A stretch of DNA of 35,419 nucleotides from Osedax symbiont Rs1 (GCA_000416275.1 ASZJ01000203.1:1-35419), one strand, 5' to 3'; positions 13,658-22,707 are shown, counted from the stretch's first letter. Translations and numbers: made by a program. The notes: generated from the letters alone by a model not told the origin.

Positions 13658-13691
13658 CTTAGCAGCACTTGTATGATCAAGTGCTGCTAAG
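13658..13691. terminator. 14-bp perfect hairpin downstream of ettA
   Basis: CTTAGCAGCACTTG, loop TATGAT, CAAGTGCTGCTAAG. It lies 50 bp beyond the ettA stop (minus strand). No T-run follows on either strand, so it may be a 3'-end stabilising or Rho-assisted structure rather than a classical terminator. Confidence 0.45.
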
Positions 13692-13740
13692 CGGAAGCTC
13701 AGGCGCAACAGTAATTGCGAGCCTTAAGCTGTCGAGCTTT

Positions 13741-15399
13741 TTAGCCGATGCGTTTGTATTTAATACGCTTGGGCTGGTGGTCTTTACCAAAACGCTTTTT
13801 AAAGTCCTCAGCGTATTCGGTATAGTTACCGGTAAAGAAATTAACCTTAGACTCGCCTTCAAAAGCGATCATATGAGTACAAATACGATCGAGGAACCAG
13901 CGATCGTGTGAGATGACTACCGCACATCCTGGAAAGGCCAGTAGCGCTTCTTCTAAAGCTCTGAGGGTCTCAATATCCAAATCGTTGGTCGGCTCATCCA
14001 GTAATAGGACATTGCCACCGCTTTTGATCAGCTTAGCTAAGTGCAGTCGGTTTCGCTCGCCGCCGGATAGATCGCCAACTCTCTTTTGCTGGTCAGAGCC
14101 TTTAAAGTTAAAGCGACCACAGTAAGCTCTAGAAGGAGTTGTGTAATTGCCAATAGTGATGGTGTCTTGGCCATCTGATAGTTCTTCCCAGACTGTTTTG
14201 TCATCATTCAACTGACGGTTTTGATCGACGTAGGAGAGTTTAACCGAGCTGCCTAGTATGATTTCACCGCTGTCGAGTTTTTCCTCGCCGACAATGGTTT
14301 TAAATAGCGTGGATTTACCCGCACCGTTGCCGCCGATGATGCCGACAATAGCTCCGGGCGGAATGGTGATGTTTAAGTTTTCAAACAGGATTTTGTCACC
14401 GAATGCTTTGCAGCCATCGCGGATTTCGATCACTTGATCGCCAAGTCTAGGCCCTGGTGGAATGTACAGGTCTTGAGTTTCATTGCGTTTTTGGAACTCT
14501 TTGGAATTCATTTCCTCAAATTGACGCAGGCGCGCTTTAGACTTTGCCTGACGTCCTTTTTGGCCCTGTTTCACCCATTCTAACTCGGAGGCGACTGCCT
14601 TGTTGTGGGCGGCTTCCGATTTAGCTTCCTGGGCTAAACGCTGGTCTTTTTGCTCCAGCCAGGCCGAGTAATTGCCCTCATAGGGAATACCTTGGCCTCG
14701 GTCTAATTCCAATATCCAACCGGCGGCATTGTCGAGGAAGTATCGATCGTGGGTGATCGCGACTACCGTGCCGGCGTACTCTTGTAGGAAGCGTTCGATC
14801 CAGGCAATAGATTCGGCATCTAAATGGTTGGTTGGCTCGTCGAGTAACAGCATGTCTGGCTTATCTAAAAGCAACCGGCAAAGTGCGACTCGGCGCCGCT
14901 CGCCGCCGGACAAGTGTTTTACTTCGGCATCCCATGGCGGTAGACGCATGGCATCTGCTGCCCGCTCGAGCATGATCTCTAAATTGTGGCCGTCTTTAGC
15001 CTCGATCAGATTTTCGAAGTGCGCCTGCTTTTTGGCTAGCTCGTCAAAATCGGCATCCGGTTCAGCGTAGGCTGCATACACTGCATCCAGCCCTGAAAGT
15101 GCCTCTTTGACGTCGGCGACCGACTCTTCAATGATCTCGCGTACGGTTTTGCTTTCGTCTAACTGTGGCTCCTGCGGTAAATAACCTACTTTAATACCGG
15201 GCATCGGCTGTGCTTCGCCAATGATGTCGGTATCAAGGCCGGCCATGATGCGCAGTAAAGTAGATTTACCTGATCCATTTAAACCGAGTACACCAATCTT
15301 AGCGCCGGGGAAAAATGAGAGTGAAATATCTTTTAATATCTGTCGCTTAGGGGGGACGATTTTGCCCACTCTATTCATGCTGAAAACGTATTGCGCCAT
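13741..15399 (-). CDS. ettA: energy-dependent translational throttle protein EttA (ABC-F)
   Basis: ABC-F ATPase that binds the ribosomal E site and gates the first steps of elongation according to the ATP/ADP ratio. The 552-residue length is typical (E. coli 555). It starts MAQYVFSMNRVGKIVPPKRQ, almost the family consensus. Two ABC domains are visible: first Walker A GLNGSGKST near residue 40, signature LSGGERRR and Walker B LLLDEPTNHLD; second Walker A GGNGAGKST near 350, signature LSGGERNR and LLLDEPTNDLD. Between them is the P-site tRNA-interaction linker (WVKQGQKGRQAKSKARLRQF). There is no membrane domain, as expected. It follows the glutaredoxin-like gene on the same strand with a 33-bp gap, so the two probably share a transcript. 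Confidence 0.95.
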   Translation of the reverse strand: MAQYVFSMNRVGKIVPPKRQILKDISLSFFPGAKIGVLGLNGSGKSTLLRIMAGLDTDIIGEAQPMPGIKVGYLPQEPQLDESKTVREIIEESVADVKEALSGLDAVYAAYAEPDADFDELAKKQAHFENLIEAKDGHNLEIMLERAADAMRLPPWDAEVKHLSGGERRRVALCRLLLDKPDMLLLDEPTNHLDAESIAWIERFLQEYAGTVVAITHDRYFLDNAAGWILELDRGQGIPYEGNYSAWLEQKDQRLAQEAKSEAAHNKAVASELEWVKQGQKGRQAKSKARLRQFEEMNSKEFQKRNETQDLYIPPGPRLGDQVIEIRDGCKAFGDKILFENLNITIPPGAIVGIIGGNGAGKSTLFKTIVGEEKLDSGEIILGSSVKLSYVDQNRQLNDDKTVWEELSDGQDTITIGNYTTPSRAYCGRFNFKGSDQQKRVGDLSGGERNRLHLAKLIKSGGNVLLLDEPTNDLDIETLRALEEALLAFPGCAVVISHDRWFLDRICTHMIAFEGESKVNFFTGNYTEYAEDFKKRFGKDHQPKRIKYKRIG

Positions 15400-15432
15400 A
15401 ATGTTTGCCTTACATATTGTTTAAAGTGGGTG

Positions 15433-15807
15433 CTAAGCGGCTCTCGGGGTAAAGCGCTGTTCTAAGTACTTGATAATATCGTTGGATTCGTACATCCAAG
15501 TGATTTCCCCGTCGGTATTTTCGATCCGCAGGCAAGGGGTTTTAATTCGTCCTCCCTGCTGCTCTAACTCGCTGCGAAACTGCTGATTTTTTTTCGCGTC
15601 TCGCAATTCGATATCTAGTGATAGTCGCTTCATCGAGCGTCGTACTTTAACGCAAAATGGACAGGCGGCAAATTGATACAAAGATAGTTTGCTAGTCGCG
15701 CAATCAACGTTTTGTTGCTCGTCAGAATTTCTACTAAGGCCTTTAGGTGAAGTAAGGAAGTCAAGGGTGAGGATGATTCGGCCCAGTAGCCAGCGAATAA
15801 CGATCAT
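15433..15807 (-). CDS. glutaredoxin-like (GST N-terminal domain) protein
   Basis: Thioredoxin-fold protein of 124 residues with an active-site CPFC motif (LYQFAACPFCVKVRRSMKRL), a TPCLRI cis-Pro segment and a YESNDIIKYLEQRF helix as in the N-terminal domain of glutathione S-transferases; probably a thiol-disulphide oxidoreductase using glutathione. An N-terminal hydrophobic stretch (MIVIRWLLGRIILTLDFLTS) could anchor it to the membrane; related proteins in pseudomonads also start with such a stretch. The frame extends upstream to 15894, but the ATG at 15807 gives this family-like N-terminus. It lies upstream of ettA on the same strand. The substrate is unknown. Confidence 0.78.
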   Translation of the reverse strand: MIVIRWLLGRIILTLDFLTSPKGLSRNSDEQQNVDCATSKLSLYQFAACPFCVKVRRSMKRLSLDIELRDAKKNQQFRSELEQQGGRIKTPCLRIENTDGEITWMYESNDIIKYLEQRFTPRAA

Positions 15808-15865
15808 AAGGGTTCCAGTGTTGTCGCGACAGCGAGTGTGTGCCGCAAAGAGAATAGTGGCGGCT

Positions 15866-15894
15866 ATTCTAGCCCAACTACAAGAGAGAGACAA
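15866..15894 (-). promoter_or_regulatory. candidate sigma-70 promoter for the glutaredoxin-ettA transcript
   Basis: On the minus strand, TTGTCT (15894-15889), 17 bases, then TAGAAT (15871-15866). Matches are 4/6 and 5/6 to the consensus with optimal spacing, ending 58 bp before the ATG at 15807. A short inverted repeat AGAATAG/CTATTCT (15851-15870) overlaps the -10 element. This is the main content of the 339-bp divergent gap 15808-16146, along with a TATAAT at 16038 facing glyA. Confidence 0.45.
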
Positions 15895-16037
15895 TCAATG
15901 CAAGGCTGGATTGTCGTTGAGGGCAATTATTAAATCAGTGCAGCTGGCGGCGCCGCGGCTGATAAATTAATGTCTGAAATCTACCAAAAAGAGACTTATT
16001 CTGTCGAGAATAGTGTTATCTAGCTAAGGCAACTGAG

Positions 16038-16043
16038 TATAAT
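16038..16043 (+). promoter_or_regulatory. candidate glyA -10 element
   Basis: A perfect TATAAT about 100 bp before the glyA start. The -35 region at 17-bp spacing (GTTATC) is poor, so the promoter may need an activator or the match may be chance. Confidence 0.3.
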
Positions 16044-16146
16044 GGTCTGCATTGTGATTTGACTCCAAGCTTTTGGTTCTTCACATTCTGCTTGTTTAAG
16101 CTTTTATCAATAGCGCCGTGAGTGCAAATTTTTCTAGGGGATAGTT

Positions 16147-17400
16147 ATGTTTAGCAAAGATATGTCAATTGAAAGTTACGATCAAGATTTATGGGCCGCC
16201 ATGCAATCTGAAGAGCAGCGTCAGGAAGAGCACATTGAACTGATTGCGTCTGAAAACTATACTAGCCCACGTGTTATGCAGGCTCAAGGTTCTGTTCTAA
16301 CTAATAAATATGCCGAAGGCTATCCGGAAAAACGCTACTATGGTGGCTGTGAATATGTTGATATTGTCGAGCAGTTGGCGATAGATCGCGCTAAAAAATT
16401 ATTCAATGTCAGCTATGCGAATGTGCAGCCGCATTCAGGATCGCAGGCAAACGCTGCAGTTTACATGGCGTTGTGTAAGCCTGGAGATACCATTTTAGGG
16501 ATGAGCCTTGCACACGGTGGGCACTTAACCCACGGCGCTGCCGTGTCTTTTTCTGGACGCATTTACAATGCTATTCAATATGGCTTACATCCAGAAACCG
16601 GTGAGATCGATTACGCGGAAGTAGAGCGTTTAGCGATTGAGCACAAGCCAAAAATGATCGTTGCGGGCTTCTCCGCTTACTCGCAAATAGTTGACTGGGC
16701 ACGTTTTAGAGAAATCGCTGATAAAGTAGATGCCTATCTGTTTGTTGATATGGCGCACGTGGCGGGTCTAGTGGCGGCGGGGGTCTATCCAACACCGGTG
16801 CCTTTTGCAGATGTTATTACCACTACAACCCACAAGACACTTGGGGGTCCAAGAGGGGGCTTGATTCTGGCGAATGCGAGTGAAGAACTACAGAAAAAAC
16901 TTAACTTTGCGGTTTTTCCAGAGTCACAAGGTGGACCTTTAATGCACGTAATTGCGGCCAAGGCGGTATGCTTTAAAGAGGCGATGGAACCCGAATACGT
17001 CAGCTACCAAAAACAAGTGGTGGTCAACGCGAAAATGATGGCGAAAGTGTTTATCGAACGCGGTATTAACATCGTTTCTGGCGGCACTGAAAATCACTTG
17101 TTCCTCGTCGATTTAATCGGCAAAGATTACTCGGGTAAAGAAGCGGATGCCGCTCTGGGTCGCGCCAATATTACCGTCAACAAAAACTCTGTGCCCAATG
17201 ATCCTCGCTCTCCCTTCGTAACCTCTGGTTTGCGCATTGGCTCACCTGCGATCACCCGCCGTGGATTTAAAGCAGAGGAAGCAGCCCAGTTAACACATTG
17301 GGTCTGTGATGTATTAGACAACATCGGCGACGAGTCAGTGATTGCCAGAGTTAAACAGCAAGTCATTGAAGTTTGTACCCGCCTGCCTGTCTATAAGTAG
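16147..17400 (+). CDS. glyA: serine hydroxymethyltransferase
   Basis: PLP enzyme that converts serine and tetrahydrofolate to glycine and 5,10-methylene-THF, the main cellular source of one-carbon units; a cytoplasmic homotetramer or dimer. The 417 residues match the bacterial norm. The N-terminal [20 protein letters not shown] motif, YPEKRYYGG substrate loop, [21 protein letters not shown] and the PLP-lysine motif [14 protein letters not shown] (Lys230) are all intact. The start ATG has AGGGGAT five bases upstream; an internal ATG five codons later gives the more usual MSIESY-like N-terminus and is possible. Downstream is a palindromic family B repeat, which may end transcription, then a kilobase of repeats and two probable glycine/alanine symporters. 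Confidence 0.96.
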   Translation: MFSKDMSIESYDQDLWAAMQSEEQRQEEHIELIASENYTSPRVMQAQGSVLTNKYAEGYPEKRYYGGCEYVDIVEQLAIDRAKKLFNVSYANVQPHSGSQANAAVYMALCKPGDTILGMSLAHGGHLTHGAAVSFSGRIYNAIQYGLHPETGEIDYAEVERLAIEHKPKMIVAGFSAYSQIVDWARFREIADKVDAYLFVDMAHVAGLVAAGVYPTPVPFADVITTTTHKTLGGPRGGLILANASEELQKKLNFAVFPESQGGPLMHVIAAKAVCFKEAMEPEYVSYQKQVVVNAKMMAKVFIERGINIVSGGTENHLFLVDLIGKDYSGKEADAALGRANITVNKNSVPNDPRSPFVTSGLRIGSPAITRRGFKAEEAAQLTHWVCDVLDNIGDESVIARVKQQVIEVCTRLPVYK

Positions 17401-17408
17401 AGGATTAG

Positions 17409-17479
17409 TTGAATCGATGGCTTCAGCGCAGTTAAGGGGTTAGCTTAGGCTGAGCGCCGCATTGAAGTCATAGATTCAG
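17409..17479. repeat. repeat family B, short palindromic form after glyA
   Basis: A 71-bp imperfect inverted repeat, left TTGAATCGATGGCTTCA and right TGAAGTCATAGATTCAG, starting nine bases after the glyA stop. Same end motif as the copies at 13407-13474 and 17696-17864. It may serve as the glyA 3' structure. Confidence 0.5.
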
Positions 17480-17651
17480 TCTTGGCCAAGTGTTATCTAT
17501 AAAGCTAGCTTGTTTTGTATCGCCTAGCTAAATTTCCATCAAGCACTCCCATGATAGCGAGTGCTGTCAACAGCTAAATAACCTTCTCCAGTGGCAGGAC
17601 GAAAATACAGGTCTTTCTCTCTGCGGATCCTTCTCAAGACTGCACCACGCG

Positions 17652-17671
17652 CCTAGACGACTCCGTCTAGG
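17652..17671. other. perfect 8-bp hairpin
   Basis: CCTAGACG ACTC CGTCTAGG in the repeat zone 17401-18478. There is no T-run and no adjacent gene within 200 bp. It is probably part of a repeat element; the surrounding 17480-17690 is otherwise unassigned. Confidence 0.4.
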
Positions 17672-17690
17672 ATCAAATATCCAACTTTAC

Positions 17691-17869
17691 TTTAACCTGA
17701 ATCAGTGATTTCAGTGATTTCAGTGCATCAAGCATCGCAAATTGTTGATTTTACTGCGTTTATATAAAATTCCAGTCAACCTGTGGGTGCAGTTAAGAAT
17801 TTTCAATTCCACTGTAAAACCAATATATTAGACCCTGTATTCACATTGAAACCACGGATTCAGGTTTAA
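17691..17869. mobile_element. 169-bp MITE of repeat family B with 5-bp target duplication
   Basis: The element 17696-17864 runs from CCTGAATCAGTGATTTCA to a right end whose reverse complement is CCTGAATCCGTGGTTTCA (two differences). It is flanked on both sides by TTTAA (17691-17695 and 17865-17869), a perfect 5-bp duplication. No open frame lies inside. The right 100 bp is about 80% identical by eye to 35151-35254. A small 9-bp tandem repeat (TCAGTGATT) occurs inside the left end. Confidence 0.72.
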
Positions 17870-17877
17870 GTGTATGT

Positions 17878-18078
17878 GAGGCCTTTGCACAACTTACCCA
17901 GAGGGTATGATAACTGCGCTCGGTAGTACGGCGTTAAAAGCCGGCTCAATATGCTCATTTATACCAGTAATACCGATAAAGAAGGGGCACTGTACCCAAA
18001 GTGAGGGGCACACTGACTCCGCTATATCGCCGGTTGTGGCTTGTGTTATCGTCGCTCGGAACGTTATGCAAAGGTCTC
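17878..18078 (+). repeat. MITE-like repeat family A, copy 3
   Basis: About 200 bp, left end GAGGCCTTTGCACAAC, right end GTTATGCAAAGGTCTC, an almost perfect terminal inverted repeat. The interior matches copies 1 and 2 and keeps the doubled GGGGCACTG/GGGGCACACTG segment that copy 1 has lost. It sits nine bases after the family B element. The rest of the gap up to 18478 is AT-rich and holds no gene I can support. Confidence 0.8.
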
Positions 18079-18478
18079 TACGTAGATGTTTTTATAGACT
18101 ATTTGGGCTGTGTTGGACTGTTTTTTAGTTGCCGTATCGCTTTGTTGAAATCGTAAACTGACCATTAATAACAGGCCTCATAGCGGGTATTTTGTAGGGC
18201 TATTCGTCAGGCGTTTTTACTGGCTATTTTTAGTAAGGCAGGCTAATTTCTTGAAATTTGGTCTAAACTAATAAGTCCTAGACATCAGTTGTTCAGCTAA
18301 TTATTATGCTTGCAAATTTTTACAGAGAAAATTTAGGATCAACCTTAAATAAGTGTTTAATTGCATAACTAAGCAGTCGATTGTGCCGCGCATAGCCGTC
18401 TGAAAAAATGCTTATCGACAGCACTTCTTTACCGGTATTAAAAGACTGAATCAAGATTTAATAAACTTTGGAAAAAAC

Positions 18479-20026
18479 ATGAGAAAAATACAACTTTTAC
18501 TATCGATGCTGATATTAGCATTTACTAGCAATGCTCTTGCCGCTGAAGCAGATGCCAGCGGTTTTACCAGGGTGATTGGTCAAATTAGCACTGCGGTAGA
18601 TAGCTTTTTTTCCAATTACTTGTACGGTTTTGTTGAAATTGTATTCTTCAGTTATCCAGTGGCGGGTACAAAGTTTCCTTTAATTGTCGGATGGTTACTG
18701 CTTGCCGCCATTATCTTTACCTTGTATTTTGGCTTCGTGCAAATTCGTAGAGCCAGGTTAGCGATCGATATAGTGCGTGGTAAATATACCGATCCGGACA
18801 GTAAAGACGAAGGTGAAGTGTCGCATTTTCAAGCTTTAGCCACGGCGCTTTCCGGCACAGTCGGGCTAGGTAATATAGCAGGTGTGGGGGTCGCTTTGGC
18901 GATTGGTGGTCCCGGCGCTACTTTTTGGATGATTCTCTGCGGTTTGCTGGGGATGGCTTCAAAATTCTGCGAGTGTACGCTCGGTGTTAAATACCGAACT
19001 ATTCTGCCATCGGGTGCCGTTTCAGGTGGTCCAATGTATTATTTACGCGATGGTTTGGCAGAAATCGGCCTCGCTGGATTAGGTAAAGTACTAGCGGTTG
19101 GCTTTGCCTTGATGTGCATCTTGGGCTCGTTTGGTGGCGGCAACATGTTTCAAGCCAACCAAGCTCACTCAATGCTTACCTATGCATTTGATGTTCCGGC
19201 TGAATATGGCTTAATTACTGGTTTAGTACTCGCTACGCTAGTTTTTTCTGTGATCATTGGTGGCATGCCATCTATCGCCTCCGTGACTGAAAAGGTGGTT
19301 CCCTGGATGGCGGTGATCTATGTCGGTATGTCGGTGGTGGTGATTGGAGCCAATCTCGAGCAAGTTGGACCGGCTTTTAGCGCTATTATCGATGGTGCTT
19401 TCACTGGTGCAGGGGTGGCTGGTGGCTTTATAGGAGCTTTGATCCAAGGTTTGAAACGTGCAACTTTCTCCAACGAGGCGGGGATAGGTTCAGCAGCTAT
19501 CGCTCACTCAGCAGTAAAAACTAAGGAGCCGGTTACCGAAGGTTTAGTTTCGCTCCTCGAGCCTTTTATCGATACCGTTATTATCTGTACTATGACGGCG
19601 CTGGTGATTACGATTGCCGGTTTAAATACCGCTCCTTTCGACGGCGCTGGTTTAACTGGGGTAACTTTAACCGCGGCTTCATTTACTGCAACATCGGAAA
19701 TATTTAAATATGCGTTAGCGATAGCCGTTATCTTGTTTGCTTTTTCGACAATGATTTCTTGGTCTTACTATGGGCTTAAAGCTTGGACTTATTTGTTCGG
19801 TGAGAGTAAAAGCACTGAAATCTTATTTAAAGTTATCTTCTGTGTTTTCGTCGTGGTCGGTGCCACTATTCAATTTGGCGCAGTGATCGATTTCTCTGAC
19901 GCGGCAATCTTTGCGATGTCGATTTTTAATATCATCGGTCTGTATCTACTGATGCCAATCGTCAAGCGAGAGTTGAAGTTATTTATTGCCAAAATTGATT
20001 CGGGTGAAGTGAAAAAATTTGATTGA
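18479..20026 (+). CDS. alanine/glycine:cation symporter (AGCS family), paralogue 1
   Basis: Sodium (or proton)-coupled importer of alanine/glycine-type amino acids, AGCS family (TC 2.A.25), inner membrane, 515 residues with about 10-11 helices. Family blocks are clear: ALSGTVGLGNIAGVGVALAI, GGPGATFWMILCGLLGMASK, SGAVSGGPMYYL, GGGNMFQANQ and ATFSNEAGIGSAAIAHSAVK. The N-terminus MRKIQLLLSMLILAFTSNALAAEA looks like a cleavable signal peptide, an extra seen in some marine AGCS proteins. It is followed by its own terminator and then by a close paralogue. Location after glyA suggests glycine uptake, which is inference; no glycine riboswitch was recognised upstream. Confidence 0.92.
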   Translation: MRKIQLLLSMLILAFTSNALAAEADASGFTRVIGQISTAVDSFFSNYLYGFVEIVFFSYPVAGTKFPLIVGWLLLAAIIFTLYFGFVQIRRARLAIDIVRGKYTDPDSKDEGEVSHFQALATALSGTVGLGNIAGVGVALAIGGPGATFWMILCGLLGMASKFCECTLGVKYRTILPSGAVSGGPMYYLRDGLAEIGLAGLGKVLAVGFALMCILGSFGGGNMFQANQAHSMLTYAFDVPAEYGLITGLVLATLVFSVIIGGMPSIASVTEKVVPWMAVIYVGMSVVVIGANLEQVGPAFSAIIDGAFTGAGVAGGFIGALIQGLKRATFSNEAGIGSAAIAHSAVKTKEPVTEGLVSLLEPFIDTVIICTMTALVITIAGLNTAPFDGAGLTGVTLTAASFTATSEIFKYALAIAVILFAFSTMISWSYYGLKAWTYLFGESKSTEILFKVIFCVFVVVGATIQFGAVIDFSDAAIFAMSIFNIIGLYLLMPIVKRELKLFIAKIDSGEVKKFD

Positions 20027-20048
20027 AAGCTAAGCTAAATTTGTAGGC

Positions 20049-20072
20049 AAAGCCCGCTTATGCGGGCTTTTT
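20049..20072 (+). terminator. intrinsic terminator after AGCS paralogue 1
   Basis: AAAGCCCGC, loop TTAT, GCGGGCTTT, then TT: a GC-rich nine-pair stem with a T-run, 22 bp after the stop. It separates the two symporter genes into distinct transcripts. Confidence 0.9.
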
Positions 20073-20261
20073 ATTACCAATAAGTATTCAGTGTCGCAAA
20101 AAAGCGATGAAAAGAACGATCTTTAAATTTAGATTAATACAAAATAAATAAAAAATAGACATCTTATTGGGCACTAATATATGATGAATCAATCATTTAG
20201 TTTGTATGCACTTAATGATAAAAAACCTTAAAAGTAGCAAAATAATAATGGTGGAACGGAT

Positions 20262-21803
20262 ATGAAAAAAATTCAGCAGTTATTGGCGCTAATGATGTTA
20301 GCTTTTAGCGCTAATACATTTGCAGCAGAGGGATCTGGTTTTAGTGGGGTGGTGGCATCGCTGAGTAGTGCAGTTGATGGTTTCTTTAATGACTATACAG
20401 GTTGGTTCGTCAGTTTAATATTTAAGAGTGTCCCGATTGGCGGTGCTAACTTTCCAATCATCGTCGCCTGGTTGTTATTGGCAGCGACAATTTTTACAGT
20501 CTACTTTGGTTTCGTGCAATTTACGCGTGTCGGAATGTCAATAGACATAGTGAGGGGCAAGTACACGGACCCCAACTCCAAGGATGACGGTGAAGTATCG
20601 CACTTTCAAGCATTGACTACCGCACTGTCGGGAACTGTCGGTCTAGGTAATATTGCAGGTGTCGGTGCCGCTTTGGCGATTGGTGGGCCCGGTGCCACTT
20701 TCTGGATGATACTTTGTGGTCTGCTCGGTATGGCATCTAAGTTTTGCGAGTGTACCTTGGGCGTTAAATACAGAACTATCCTTCCATCAGGTGCGGTCTC
20801 CGGTGGTCCAATGTACTACTTAAGCCGAGGATTTGCCGAAAAAGGTATGGGCGGGTTAGGTAAAGCGCTGGCAGTTGGTTTCGCCTTGATGTGTATTTTG
20901 GGATCCTTTGGTGGCGGCAATATGTTCCAAGCTAACCAAGCACACGCGATGTTGACCTACGCTTTTGATGTGCCTAGTGAGTACGGTGTTATTACCGGTG
21001 TAGTGATGGCGGCCTTAGTCTTCTCGGTAATTGTTGGCGGTATGCCATCCATTGCCTCTGTGACCGAAAAAATTGTACCTTGGATGGCGGTGTTGTATGT
21101 CGGTATGGCGCTAGTGGTCATCGTGGCAAACTTCGAGCAAATTGGCGCTGCATTTACCGCGATCTTCGACGGAGCCTTTACTGGTGCTGGCGTGGTTGGT
21201 GGCTTTATCGGCGCATTGATTCAAGGTTTGAAACGTGCCACTTTCTCCAACGAGGCGGGCGTCGGTTCAGCGGCAATCGCTCATTCAGCGGTTAAAACAA
21301 AAGAGCCGGTCACCGAAGGTTTGGTCTCATTGCTTGAGCCGTTTATTGATACAGTGGTAATTTGTACGATGACTGCATTAGTAATTACTATCGCTGGTCT
21401 GAACTCTGCTCCTTTCGACGGTGCCGGTTTAACGGGAGTTACTTTAACCGCGGCTTCGTTCACTGAAACGGCAGAAATATTCAAGTACCTGCTGGCGCTA
21501 GCGGTGATCATGTTTGCTTTCTCAACTATGATTTCGTGGTCTTACTACGGGCTAAAAGCTTGGACTTACCTGTTTGGTGAGGGAGTCACTGCTGAGCTTA
21601 CCTTTAAAATAATATTCTGCTTCTTTGTGATCGTCGGTGCCACTATTCAGTTTGGTGCGGTTATTGATTTCTCAGATGCGGCGATATTTGCTATGTCTAT
21701 CTTCAATATAATAGGCTTGTACTTCTTGATGCCGGTAGTGAAACAAGAGTTAGCTTCTTTTGTGGCTAGGGTCTATTCTGGTGAGATTAAAAGGTTCGAT
21801 TAA
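20262..21803 (+). CDS. alanine/glycine:cation symporter (AGCS family), paralogue 2
   Basis: A second AGCS transporter of 513 residues, very similar to its upstream neighbour, with long identical runs such as GGPGATFWMILCGLLGMASK and ATFSNEAG(V)GSAAIAHSAVK. Differences concentrate in the signal peptide region, the periplasmic N-terminal stretch (SVPIGGANFPI versus SYPVAGTKFPL) and the C-terminus. It carries the same signal-peptide-like start (MKKIQQLLALMMLAFSANTFAAEG). Synonymous positions have diverged widely, so the duplication is not recent. It has its own 235-bp upstream region and terminator, hence probably different regulation or substrate preference (alanine versus glycine cannot be told from sequence). 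Confidence 0.92.
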   Translation: MKKIQQLLALMMLAFSANTFAAEGSGFSGVVASLSSAVDGFFNDYTGWFVSLIFKSVPIGGANFPIIVAWLLLAATIFTVYFGFVQFTRVGMSIDIVRGKYTDPNSKDDGEVSHFQALTTALSGTVGLGNIAGVGAALAIGGPGATFWMILCGLLGMASKFCECTLGVKYRTILPSGAVSGGPMYYLSRGFAEKGMGGLGKALAVGFALMCILGSFGGGNMFQANQAHAMLTYAFDVPSEYGVITGVVMAALVFSVIVGGMPSIASVTEKIVPWMAVLYVGMALVVIVANFEQIGAAFTAIFDGAFTGAGVVGGFIGALIQGLKRATFSNEAGVGSAAIAHSAVKTKEPVTEGLVSLLEPFIDTVVICTMTALVITIAGLNSAPFDGAGLTGVTLTAASFTETAEIFKYLLALAVIMFAFSTMISWSYYGLKAWTYLFGEGVTAELTFKIIFCFFVIVGATIQFGAVIDFSDAAIFAMSIFNIIGLYFLMPVVKQELASFVARVYSGEIKRFD

Positions 21804-21821
21804 ATAGTTGATTCTGTTTAG

Positions 21822-21847
21822 ACAAAACCCGCTCAGGCGGGTTTTGT
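21822..21847 (+). terminator. intrinsic terminator after AGCS paralogue 2
   Basis: ACAAAACCCGC, loop TCAG, GCGGGTTTTGT: an 11-bp perfect stem 18 bp after the stop, with Ts within the 3' arm. Confidence 0.88.
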
Positions 21848-21888
21848 AGTCTAGAATGGGTGTGTTATTGATAGATTAAGGAATACTG

Positions 21889-22455
21889 ATGAATGAGGCA
21901 GGCAACCTATATATAGATTTACAAAAAAATTTGATCAAAGATGGACCAAAATTTTTATCACATACTTTAATTGTTAAAGAGCATAAGGCTTATCTGAAAC
22001 CTACTATCAGTGCGATGTTGTTTTGTGTCGTCTATATTGTGATTGGCTTTTTTTTAATAAGTCTAGCCAGTTATGTTTACTATGATTCAGCCAAGCTTGA
22101 CTTAGCTATTTTTCTCGGTGGCTTTGGAATTGCCATCGGCACGTTTGGGGTGTCATTGATCCAGCCGTTTTTGAAAAATGCCAGCTTCGATAAAAGTACA
22201 GGTCTATTTGAAAATTCTAGCGATAGGAATGTCAAGCTGGCACGTATAGTGTCACTGCAGATTAATAACAAGGTGGTGCTTCGTAAACAGGCGCTAAACT
22301 ACAGTTGCTTCGAGTTAAATATGTTAACCAAAAGTGGTCGTAGGATAAACATTATTAATCACAATAACTTGCCGCAACTTACCGCAGATGCCGAAAAACT
22401 AGCAGATTTTTTACAGGTTGAATTGAGCGACCACTGCCGACAAATAATCTTGTAA
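21889..22455 (+). CDS. small membrane protein of unknown function
   Basis: 188 residues with a roughly 60-residue N-terminal cytoplasmic part, two adjacent membrane helices (SAMLFCVVYIVIGFFLISLA and LAIFLGGFGIAIGTFGVSLI) and a C-terminal domain of about 95 residues. The latter reads FDKSTGLFENSS..LARIVSLQINNK and FELNMLTKSGRRINIINHNN, a strand-rich pattern resembling the bacterial PH-like membrane proteins. I do not recognise a named family. The start has AAGGA six bases upstream. It stands alone between the symporter terminator and nrdR, on the same strand as both; the 252-bp gap to nrdR argues for separate transcription. Confidence 0.75.
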   Translation: MNEAGNLYIDLQKNLIKDGPKFLSHTLIVKEHKAYLKPTISAMLFCVVYIVIGFFLISLASYVYYDSAKLDLAIFLGGFGIAIGTFGVSLIQPFLKNASFDKSTGLFENSSDRNVKLARIVSLQINNKVVLRKQALNYSCFELNMLTKSGRRINIINHNNLPQLTADAEKLADFLQVELSDHCRQIIL

Positions 22456-22707
22456 GTAAGCTGTTCAGGTTTTTTCTGCTCGATTAAAATAGTACACAGC
22501 CCTCCTTGTTCTACCTTCTTCGAATTTTCTGAGGTACAATACGGCGCTTATCTGCATGCGCTTGGTACTGATCTTTAATAGTTTATGCCAGATAGTTCTT
22601 ATCTTATCGATAATTAGTTTTCAGCTTTGCTAGAACCGCTCACAGTCGGTGTGTATATACGGTTGGAAACTAACTATAGAATCGCTCTTTTTTGACAGGA
22701 TTATATT

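Noticed and set aside
13441-13911. Plus-strand open frames between pilZ and ettA.
   Set aside because: They run through tandem repeats and antisense to ettA, with no ribosome-binding site or recognisable protein character.
15808-15894. Upstream extension of the glutaredoxin-like protein.
   Set aside because: It would place coding sequence over the candidate promoter and is not like related proteins, which begin with the hydrophobic MIxIRWLLGR stretch.
17907-18128. Open frame of 73 codons as a small conserved protein.
   Set aside because: Same explanation: it lies inside and just past a family A repeat and has no ribosome-binding site.
18079-18478. Glycine riboswitch upstream of the first AGCS gene.
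   Set aside because: No paired glycine aptamer core was recognised by eye; a covariance search would settle it.
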